Below, in pieces: positions 1-6,539 of a stretch of DNA of 6,581 nucleotides (positions are counted from its first letter, which is position 1; each line of letters starts with the position of its first letter). The DNA lies in contig DHCC01000041.1 of assembly GCA_002398875.1 (NCBI GenBank), positions 51,231-57,811 on the forward strand, given 5' to 3'. Both the position numbers and the translations under genes were made by a program. Under the pieces are notes generated by a model that worked only from the letters and a program-made list of their open reading frames with translations, made no database searches and was not told where the DNA came from. The stretch is from Bacteroidales bacterium UBA4912. GTDB taxonomy: Bacteria > Bacteroidota > Bacteroidia > Bacteroidales > Dysgonomonadaceae.

Positions 1-1
1 T

Positions 2-229
2 ATCCGTGAAACTGTGAGTCTGCCACTTCTAAAGAAAGGTGACAGGATTGTGGTTCATGAGGTGGGGGCATACAACATGACTCAATGGATGCAGTTCATC
101 ACACTACGTCCCAACGTGGTAATGATAGACACAACCGGAAAAGTTCATCTGATCCGAAGACAAGAAACTGTGAATACTATAGTTGAACAGGAGTCCCTTC
201 CTGATCATCTGAAAAAATTTAAACTCTAG
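2..229 (+). CDS. Fold-type III PLP-dependent decarboxylase (DAP/Orn/Arg decarboxylase family), C-terminal end only
   Basis: This is the last 75 codons of a gene that begins left of the window; the frame is open to the edge and ends at TAG 227-229. The fragment reads LP-L-KKGD, then GAY (Tyr codon at 71-73), then LRPNVV and G-V-LIRRQET. This order matches the C-terminal beta-barrel of diaminopimelate-decarboxylase-like enzymes, where LP.L..GD is followed by GAY, RP..V and LIRRRET. In that family the Tyr of GAY sits at the PLP/substrate site contributed across the dimer interface. The CxxxD segment that helps set substrate choice should lie just left of the window, so lysine, ornithine, arginine, diaminopimelate or carboxynorspermidine cannot be told apart. 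The enzyme should be cytoplasmic. The next gene starts 31 bp downstream, so co-transcription is likely. A GTG at 14 could look like a start, but the match continues upstream of it. Confidence 0.8.
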   Translation: MRETVSLPLLKKGDRIVVHEVGAYNMTQWMQFITLRPNVVMIDTTGKVHLIRRQETVNTIVEQESLPDHLKKFKL

Positions 230-260
230 ATCAAGGGATAGCAAAAATAGTAACAACTGT

Positions 261-2432
261 ATGAAGTTACAGATTCGTTCTATAGGCAGATTACACCTTA
301 ACGGCATAATTCATAGTTATGCACAGATCTTTTTTTCACAGAACAACCTCTACGGCTTCTTACTGCTGGTTCTGAGCTTGCTCGATTTCAGAATTGGTGT
401 GGGAGGGCTTGTTGCCGTTGTTATAACAAACATACTTGCACATCTGTTAGGTTTTTCCAAAGCAAAAATTGATAACGGTCTGTATGGATTCAACGCTGTT
501 TTTATAGGTATTAGTATGGTATACAAATTCCATGTTAATACGCCCTTTGTGGTTCTGTTTATTTTAGCGATAGCCCTTGGCTTTATGCTATTCATCTGGT
601 TTGAGACTATGTTTGCCAAACATCAGATTCCCGTACTCACACTTCCGTTTGTACTGACACTTACTCTGGTAGATCTTTCGTTTGGCACATTCACACGGAT
701 TACACCTATTCTACCATTCGAGCGATTTACAGTGCTACTGGCCGAACAAATGCAAATACCCTGGTACAATTTTGTACATATACTCGATAATATGCGTCTG
801 CCACAAATGCTCTATTATTATCTGAAAACGATGGCATCCATATTCTTTACTGACAGCATTCTGGTGGGAGCGATACTGTTGATCGCTCTGCTTTTTCATT
901 CGAGAATCAAATCAACAGTAGCATTCTTGGGATTTATGTTCGCATTTGTGACCAGCAAACTTTTGGGAGTAGATATCCGTGAACTGACCCAGGATCTGGC
1001 AGGAGTTAACTATATCTTCTGGGGTATGGCAATCGGTAGTTTTTTCATCATTCCAAACATACACAGCTATCTGATTGTAATTGGACTAACACCTGTTCTA
1101 TTCCTATTTTTCACCAGCATTGAGAATCTTATTGCAGATATCGGTATCTCTTCCTACACCCTATCCTTCAGTCTACTGTCAATTCTGCTACTTTATATCC
1201 TAAAACAACGCAGCAGTAATAACTTTTTCATCTTCCCCTTAATTCAGTATTATGATCCCGAAAAAACTGTCTATAAAAATGTCAATTACATGCAACGTTT
1301 CGGTCAGGGGATGCTTTTCAAGTTTCAACTCCCTTTTTTGGATAGATGGACTGTCAGTCAAGGATATGACGGTACCATAACACATCTCGGCGAATGGAGT
1401 AAGGCTCTCGACTTTGAGATTACTGACGAAGAGGGCAGGAATTGTTTCGGAGGATGTACTCAGAAGGAGGAGTTTTATTGCTATAACAAGCCTGTAATAG
1501 CCCCGGCTGATGGATATATCTACCAGATCAGTAATATCACTGATGAGAACGAAATAGACCAGGTGAACACTGAAAAGAATTGGGGGAACAGCATTGTGAT
1601 GAATCACCTGAATGGTCTTTATACTCAGATGAGCCACCTGAAAAAAGACAGTTTCAGAGTACGTGTAGGTGATTATGTAAAGAAAGGGACAGTATTGGCT
1701 TCCTGTGGAAATTCGGGACGATCACCTGTACCTCACCTTCATTTTCAGGTGCAATTGTCTCCCGAAATAGGTGCTATGACTCACACCTATCCTTTTGGCT
1801 ATTTTCTCGAGCTACGTGACAACAAACCATTGCTTCGTACAGGGGAGGTACCAAAAGAAGGGAGTATAGTATGCAATGTACCCCCTGCACCTTTAGTCAG
1901 TGATGCACTGATTGCAAAACCAGGCAGATTGCTCCGCGTGAGTCAGGATAACGAAAACTGGCAATGGCGAGTTGAGACAGATGCTTATAATAAATCTTAC
2001 ATCATTTGTAAAGAAACCAGATCGAGAGTATACTTTGATAACGACGGCACTATGTTCTACTTTACTGATTTCGAGGGAAAGAAATCGTCACCACTCTACT
2101 TTTTCTACCGAAGCTGTTTCAAACTGTTGCTTTCCACAACTAAAGATATTTTGGTAGAGGATTGGATACCGCTAACCAAAGAGCATCCTGTCGGCACTAA
2201 GTGGATTCAGGATTTGTTCTCTCCATTTATCCTGTTCACTCGTATCCGATACCAATCAGCACTTTCTGACACAGACAATATCCATTATCCGGAAAAAATG
2301 GTTTACCACATCGCGACTAAAGCATCGTTCCTCCATTTTGATCATCACAGAAAAGAGGCTTCGATAACTATTACAAGGAATCGCATCCAGATCACATCAC
2401 AAAAAAAATCATTATGCATCGAATGGGATTAA
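261..2432 (+). CDS. Urea transporter (UT family) fused to M23 metallopeptidase domain and unassigned C-terminal domain
   Basis: Residues about 25-315 are hydrophobic with roughly ten membrane segments and carry UT-family signatures. NGLYGFNAVFIG (72-83) is followed by IPVLTLPF (123-130), which contains the PxxTxPF selectivity-filter motif. The second pseudo-repeat is weaker: DLAGVNYIFWG (245-255) and SSYTLSF (297-303), where both prolines of the motif are Ser. UT proteins are urea channels; urea as substrate here is inferred from family. Residues about 345-520 are an M23/LytM-type domain, with SHL (His459), GNSGRSPVPHLHF (His492, His494) and GEWSKALDF (Asp384). The usual HxxxD first zinc His is not at its normal spacing; His375 is the nearest candidate. 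Residues 540-723 form a beta-rich-looking region I do not recognise. There is no cleavable signal. ATG 261 is the first ATG after the decarboxylase; no Shine-Dalgarno is seen. The 3' end overlaps the next gene. Confidence 0.92.
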   Translation: MKLQIRSIGRLHLNGIIHSYAQIFFSQNNLYGFLLLVLSLLDFRIGVGGLVAVVITNILAHLLGFSKAKIDNGLYGFNAVFIGISMVYKFHVNTPFVVLFILAIALGFMLFIWFETMFAKHQIPVLTLPFVLTLTLVDLSFGTFTRITPILPFERFTVLLAEQMQIPWYNFVHILDNMRLPQMLYYYLKTMASIFFTDSILVGAILLIALLFHSRIKSTVAFLGFMFAFVTSKLLGVDIRELTQDLAGVNYIFWGMAIGSFFIIPNIHSYLIVIGLTPVLFLFFTSIENLIADIGISSYTLSFSLLSILLLYILKQRSSNNFFIFPLIQYYDPEKTVYKNVNYMQRFGQGMLFKFQLPFLDRWTVSQGYDGTITHLGEWSKALDFEITDEEGRNCFGGCTQKEEFYCYNKPVIAPADGYIYQISNITDENEIDQVNTEKNWGNSIVMNHLNGLYTQMSHLKKDSFRVRVGDYVKKGTVLASCGNSGRSPVPHLHFQVQLSPEIGAMTHTYPFGYFLELRDNKPLLRTGEVPKEGSIVCNVPPAPLVSDALIAKPGRLLRVSQDNENWQWRVETDAYNKSYIICKETRSRVYFDNDGTMFYFTDFEGKKSSPLYFFYRSCFKLLLSTTKDILVEDWIPLTKEHPVGTKWIQDLFSPFILFTRIRYQSALSDTDNIHYPEKMVYHIATKASFLHFDHHRKEASITITRNRIQITSQKKSLCIEWD

Positions 2433-3787
2433 TATTACTACTGACAACTCTGGCGATATCAAACCTGACCGCTCAGGATTATCTGCGCCCCGAAGAGAAA
2501 GAGAGGACTCCCCAGGAAAAGATTGATAGTATGCGTATAAAATATATCGACAGTCTGACATATCGACAGTACCTGGACGGTGATTTTAGAGCACTTCTGG
2601 AGACAAGCAAAGAGGCCCTAAAAGAGGGCATAAGATTCTATTATCTCAACTACCGTACAGCTATCGCATACTACTCAATGAAGGACTATGTACAAGCAGC
2701 TGCGTTTTACAAAAAAACGCTTTCCGAAACTCCAGATGATCAGGATTTGAAAGCCGCTCTTTATTACTCCTACCTGCTAAGCGGACAGAATGAAAATGCT
2801 GCTATACTTGCCCGTACGATGCCCCCTCATACACAAGCAATTGTAGGATATGCACCCTCCAAGATGGACCACATTCTACTTTCGGGTGGATATCTGATGA
2901 ACGAAAACAAGCCTGAATCAATTACTGCAGGAGGGTTTGATTCTCTTAACCAATACCAGAACATGATATTCTCTAGTTTAGGGATAGGGTTCAGACTGAC
3001 TGACCGGGCTAAGCTTAAATTAGGGTACCAGTTCTACAATACCCGCTTTAAGCGCTCTGCTGCCTCAGCATTTATCATGGAGGGTGATCTATCGCAGCAT
3101 CAGCTGGTTGCGGCACTCGAGTTCTTCTCACCTGGCGATATTACATGGGGATTTGCCGGAGGATATTACAACATTGAAAGCGCCGAACCGACATACGTCA
3201 GTGCAAATGTACCAAACGGACAGTCAAATGGAAGGTTAGGAAACGGAAACAATTTATACAACATCAATACTAACGTCAAAAGAAACACAGCCTTCTCGGT
3301 GCTGACATTTTTCAACAAAAAATTTGTCTATACTATTCCGGAAATAGCCCTTGCTTACTCTAACTTCGGCGGAATAAATCAATTCCAGGCAAAAGGTTCG
3401 CTTACTTACTACCCACTGGGAAACCTCAATTTCTATGGCATCAGTGCTGCTGCTATTGTTTATTCTCCCGATGGATGGACAAAAGAGCAGTATATTTTCT
3501 CTCAGCATTTTGGGGTAAAACTCTTTGATCCCGTTTGGCTCGATGCAAATGTCAGCTTAGGTAACCATCTGAATTATATCTCCGAACGTTCTTTTGTTGT
3601 GTATGACACCTATGACTCCATTAAGGGGCTGGCAGGCCTAACTCTATCTTGGTATCTGAAAAATACAATGTTAAGTGCAGGCTATCAGTGGCAACAAAAA
3701 GAGGGTTATGCCTTTTCGAAAAGCAATTACACCACTTATAAATACAACAACCACCTAATAAACATCGCATTGCTATGGAACTTTTAA
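2414..3787 (+). CDS. Exported TPR protein with C-terminal outer-membrane beta-barrel
   Basis: The N-terminus is a signal peptide, hydrophobic through residue 18 and ending LTAQ at 18-21, as is common in Bacteroidota. A charged linker (22-55) follows, then one clear TPR unit around 76-109 (YYLNYRTAIAYYSMKDY...) and a weaker one at 110-138. From about 152 the chain alternates aromatic/hydrophobic and polar residues with turns, typical of beta-strands, and ends IALLWNF with a terminal Phe, the usual outer-membrane insertion signal. The roughly 300-residue barrel should lie in the outer membrane with the TPR part in the periplasm. It resembles YaiO-like TPR-plus-barrel proteins in design, but family membership is not shown. 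The start at 2414 overlaps the transporter gene by 19 bp; an alternative ATG at 2423 gives a more standard signal peptide (MGLILLL) and a 10-bp overlap. Either implies translational coupling. The transported or bound ligand is unknown. Confidence 0.85.
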   Translation: MHRMGLILLLTTLAISNLTAQDYLRPEEKERTPQEKIDSMRIKYIDSLTYRQYLDGDFRALLETSKEALKEGIRFYYLNYRTAIAYYSMKDYVQAAAFYKKTLSETPDDQDLKAALYYSYLLSGQNENAAILARTMPPHTQAIVGYAPSKMDHILLSGGYLMNENKPESITAGGFDSLNQYQNMIFSSLGIGFRLTDRAKLKLGYQFYNTRFKRSAASAFIMEGDLSQHQLVAALEFFSPGDITWGFAGGYYNIESAEPTYVSANVPNGQSNGRLGNGNNLYNINTNVKRNTAFSVLTFFNKKFVYTIPEIALAYSNFGGINQFQAKGSLTYYPLGNLNFYGISAAAIVYSPDGWTKEQYIFSQHFGVKLFDPVWLDANVSLGNHLNYISERSFVVYDTYDSIKGLAGLTLSWYLKNTMLSAGYQWQQKEGYAFSKSNYTTYKYNNHLINIALLWNF

Positions 3788-4389
3788 ATAAAAAAACAGG
3801 AATAATCTCTTTTCTGCTGCTTTTCAGCTTTAATTTATCAGCCCAAGTAAATCCTTCTCAAATATTTGCCGAAAGCTATCGTTACGAATCGTCCGGTGAC
3901 TATGAGAAGGCAATTGGTGAACTGAATAGTGTTAACGGTTACGATTATCATAAGTTTTTGCGTTTGGGATGGCTCTATTACCTATCCAAAGATTATGAAA
4001 CAAGTAAGAAGTTTTACAGATAGGCGACAGAGTTGGAGCCAATGGCTGTAGAAGCCCTAATAGGCCTCTGTTATCCTCTTGAGGCAGAGAAAAACAGTGA
4101 AGAGCTGGAAAAAGTATACAAGCAAATACTTACTCTCGACATGATGAATTCAAAAGTGAATTATGCACTTGGTAATATTTTCTATTACAGAAAAGATTTT
4201 ACACAGGCGGAAATCTATTTTGATAAAGTACAACAAATGTATCCGTTCGATTACTATTCAACTCTGATGTGCGGGTGGACCAAATATTTTCTCGGCAAGA
4301 AAAATGAAGCGAAACGGCTTTTCAATATTGTATTGATTATCTCTCCGGCAGACCAGTCTGCGAAAGATGGACTTAACCTGTTGAAATAA
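3775..4389 (+). pseudogene. Secreted all-TPR protein, interrupted by in-frame TAG stop at codon 83
   Basis: One reading frame of 204 codons would run from ATG 3775 to TAA 4387-4389, but codon 83 (4021-4023) is TAG. The first part (82 residues) has a signal peptide ending LSAQ (21-24) and TPR helices (SGDYEKAIGEL; GWLYYLSKDYETSKKFYR). The second part continues the same TPR without a frame change: ATELEPMAVEALIGL completes the helix pair cut by the stop, and two to three further TPR units follow (VNYALGNIFYYRKDFTQAEIYF; CGWTKYFLGKKNEAKRLF). Intact, it would be a small periplasmic TPR adaptor. The start overlaps the barrel gene by 13 bp, so translation is coupled to it. Restart at TTG 4033 or ATG 4042 could yield the distal part, but without a signal peptide. 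TAG also ends the decarboxylase gene at 227-229, so general TAG recoding is unlikely. A recent nonsense mutation, readthrough or a sequencing error all fit. Confidence 0.82.
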
Positions 4390-4412
4390 AAAAAAATCAA
4401 ACTAATAATATT

Positions 4413-4430
4413 CATCAATAACCCATCAAT
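4413..4430. repeat. Two 7-bp direct repeats CATCAAT with 11-bp period
   Basis: CATCAAT occurs at 4413-4419 and again at 4424-4430, separated by 4 bp. A 7-bp repeat with 4-bp spacing, one helical turn apart, is the geometry used by OmpR/PhoB-type response regulators, and it lies upstream of the putative reductase promoter. With only two short AT-rich copies, chance is quite possible. Confidence 0.25.
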
Positions 4431-4452
4431 TCACTTTATATAACAAATGAAT

Positions 4453-4464
4453 ATATGTACATAT
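4453..4464. promoter_or_regulatory. Perfect 12-bp palindrome, possible operator of the reductase gene
   Basis: ATATGTACATAT is a perfect inverted repeat; with one mismatched pair it extends to 4451-4466. It lies 8-19 bp upstream of the putative -7 element, about where the -33 region should be, so a dimeric repressor bound here could block transcription of the reductase. The region is AT-rich, which raises the chance of fortuitous palindromes. No specific regulator can be named. Confidence 0.3.
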
Positions 4465-4471
4465 TTCTTTG

Positions 4472-4479
4472 TATTTTTG
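4472..4479 (+). promoter_or_regulatory. Putative Bacteroidota -7 promoter element (TAnnTTTG)
   Basis: TATTTTTG matches the known Bacteroides/Flavobacterium -7 consensus TAnnTTTG exactly and lies 46 bp before the reductase start at 4526. No TTTG is found at the usual distance upstream for a -33 box. An alternative reading pairs TTTG at 4468-4471 with an imperfect -7 element TAAATGTA at 4489-4496. Either would give a short AT-rich leader without a Shine-Dalgarno site. Confidence 0.4.
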
Positions 4480-4525
4480 CAAAAGATTTAAATGTAACAA
4501 TACAAGCAAAACTATAAATATATAT

Positions 4526-6532
4526 ATGGAAAAAATTATTATTGTAGGCGGTGTAGCTGCCGGAGCAACAGCTGCAGCAAAGGTTCGCCGGCTCTCGTCC
4601 GACGCAAGTATCACGATGTTTGAAGCAGGACCCGACATTTCTTTTGCCAATTGTGGCCTCCCCTATTATATAGGTGGTGACATAAAAAGTCGTTCGAAAT
4701 TGATTCTCCAAAGCCCTGAAAGCTTCAATGAACAATATCAAGTGGATGTACATGTGAACACACGTATAACCAACATTGACAGACAAAACAAAACTGTTAC
4801 ATCTTTGAACGTCAGAACCGGAGAGATCAGGAATCACAAATATGACAAACTGCTGCTGGCGCAGGGAGGACGTCCGATTAAGCCCAGGATTGAGGGTGCT
4901 GATCTGGACCATGTTTATACTTTATGGACGCTGAACGATATGGACAATATACAGCGACATATTGAAGAAAAATCCCCCAAGAATGCAGTCGTAATTGGCG
5001 GTGGTTTTATTGGTCTTGAGATGGTTGAAGCGTTAGTTAAAAGGGGGTTGAATGTGCATCTGGTTGAAATGATGCCTCACGTGATGTCTGTGATGGATGC
5101 CGAAACCGCAGGATATATTGAGCAGGAAATGCTTTCGTATGGAGTAAATATTCATACGGGAAAGAGTGTGACAGGGATTAAACCAAAATCGGTAAAATTA
5201 AACGATGGTACTATTATAAATTCTGATATGGTTCTTATGTCGATTGGAGTTCGTCCAACTTTACAACTTGCAACTGATTCCGGTCTTGAAATTGGCGAAT
5301 CGGGTGGTTTACTGGTAAATGAATACTTGCAAACTTCAGATGAACATATTTATGCTGCAGGAGATATGGTGGAGGTAGAAAACCGGGTATCCGGCAAAAG
5401 GGTTAGAATTCCGCTAGCAGGACCTGCCAATCGTCAGGGAAGGATTGCTGCCGAGAATATTATGGGAGGCAAGCATACCTACAATGGCGCGATGGGAACA
5501 TCAATACTTCGTGTATTTGAAGCTGTTGCGGGGATCACGGGTCTGTCTCTTAAACAAGCACTTGCTGAAGGCATTCCGGCAAATGCAATAGTTGTACACA
5601 AAGAGCACCATACTTCTTATTATCCGGGAGCAGAAAATGTATCGGTTATGCTGGTTTACAACAGTGAAACTGGTGCTGTGCTGGGGGGACAAACTGCAGG
5701 ATACAAGGGAGCCGACCGTCGTCTCGACGTAATAGCATCTGCAATTGCAGGGAATCTCACTATACATGACCTTGCAGACATTGATTTTGCTTATTCTCCT
5801 CCACTTGGAACGGCTAATGATGTCATTAACATGGCTGCTTATACTGCTGAAAATCAGAAAAGCGGATTCAGTCCCTCAATAACAGTTGGCGAGTTGGATG
5901 AATGGGTAAAAGTTCAGAAACCGATTGTAATTGATGTGCGTGACATGTTTTCGTTTGAAAAAGGAAATATCGTCGGTGCCTACAATGTGCCACTTGAAAT
6001 GCTTCATGAGGAACTTAAAGCGATCCCTAAGGATTCCAATATTTTAGTCTACGACGAAACAGGCAAGAAAGGTCACCAAGCGCTGCGCATGTTAAAGAAT
6101 TCAGGCGTGGATAATGTATATAATATTTCAGGAGGGTTCATTTCATTACAACGCCAAGCCTATGCAACCGGGTTCCAAAACTTTCGGGTAAATTTACCAA
6201 AAGTGGAAAAGAAAACGGTAGATAAGAACAATGAAGATATTGTTATAGATGAGAAAAAAAACTCCTATATAAATACAAATTCCAATACACCTTTAGTGGT
6301 TGACGTGCGCACACCTATGGAATTTTCAGGCGGAGCATATCCGAACGCCATCAACATTTCGTTAGATGAATTAGAAACAAGAATAGATGAGCTTGGCAGC
6401 AAAGATCGTGATATCACACTTTATTGTGCTTCGGGAGCCCGCTCGGCTTATGCACAGCAGTTGCTTAGGCAAATGGGTTACACAAATGTAAAAAATGGAG
6501 GAGGACTGATGCAAATGATGAGGAAAAGATAA
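4526..6532 (+). CDS. CoA-disulfide/persulfide reductase-type FAD-NAD(P)H oxidoreductase with two C-terminal rhodanese domains
   Basis: The protein has 668 residues. The N-terminal FAD site is IIIVGGVAAGATAAA (4-18), and SFANCGLPYY places the redox Cys at position 43, as in CoA-disulfide reductases and NADH-dependent persulfide reductases. The NAD(P)H site is VVIGGGFIGLE (155-165), and the second FAD motif is IYAAGD (275-280). The dimerisation domain (about 325-440) has YYPGA and FAYSPPLGTA, whose tyrosines (365/366 and 423) correspond to the catalytic region of CoA-disulfide reductase. Rhodanese domain 1 (about 450-550) has Asp510 where the catalytic Cys is expected (LVYDETG). After a charged linker (555-585), rhodanese domain 2 (about 587-665) keeps it: LYCASGARS, Cys634. 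Likely role: cytoplasmic reduction of CoA disulfide, persulfide or polysulfide with sulfur relay through the second rhodanese. ATG 4526 is chosen because it begins just before the FAD motif; an upstream TTG at 4469 in this frame overlaps the promoter element. Confidence 0.94.
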   Translation: MEKIIIVGGVAAGATAAAKVRRLSSDASITMFEAGPDISFANCGLPYYIGGDIKSRSKLILQSPESFNEQYQVDVHVNTRITNIDRQNKTVTSLNVRTGEIRNHKYDKLLLAQGGRPIKPRIEGADLDHVYTLWTLNDMDNIQRHIEEKSPKNAVVIGGGFIGLEMVEALVKRGLNVHLVEMMPHVMSVMDAETAGYIEQEMLSYGVNIHTGKSVTGIKPKSVKLNDGTIINSDMVLMSIGVRPTLQLATDSGLEIGESGGLLVNEYLQTSDEHIYAAGDMVEVENRVSGKRVRIPLAGPANRQGRIAAENIMGGKHTYNGAMGTSILRVFEAVAGITGLSLKQALAEGIPANAIVVHKEHHTSYYPGAENVSVMLVYNSETGAVLGGQTAGYKGADRRLDVIASAIAGNLTIHDLADIDFAYSPPLGTANDVINMAAYTAENQKSGFSPSITVGELDEWVKVQKPIVIDVRDMFSFEKGNIVGAYNVPLEMLHEELKAIPKDSNILVYDETGKKGHQALRMLKNSGVDNVYNISGGFISLQRQAYATGFQNFRVNLPKVEKKTVDKNNEDIVIDEKKNSYINTNSNTPLVVDVRTPMEFSGGAYPNAINISLDELETRIDELGSKDRDITLYCASGARSAYAQQLLRQMGYTNVKNGGGLMQMMRKR

Positions 6533-6539
6533 AAAAATG

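Noticed and set aside
1239..1637. Minus-strand open frame of 132 codons
   Set aside because: It lies wholly opposite the M23 domain, whose motifs confirm the plus-strand frame; no domain is seen in the antisense product.
4021..4023. TAG read as pyrrolysine or a reassigned sense codon
   Set aside because: TAG also ends the decarboxylase normally in this window, no downstream stem or pylotRNA genes are seen, and pyrrolysine use is not expected in Bacteroidota.
4348..4361. Inverted repeat GCAGAC-CA-GTCTGC as a possible terminator
   Set aside because: It lies within the TPR coding sequence, the loop is only 2 nt (or 4 nt with a 5-bp stem), and no T-run follows; the A-run after the stop is on the wrong strand for an intrinsic terminator of this gene.
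4469..4525. N-terminal extension of the reductase from TTG 4469
   Set aside because: It would add 19 residues without family support ahead of the FAD-binding strand and would overlap the putative promoter element; ATG 4526 gives Cys at position 43, as in the family.
4436..4912. Minus-strand open frame of 158 codons, with another of 74 codons inside the same stretch
   Set aside because: It is antisense to the strongly supported reductase start and covers the promoter gap; composition is rich in Cys, Tyr and Thr with no recognisable domain.
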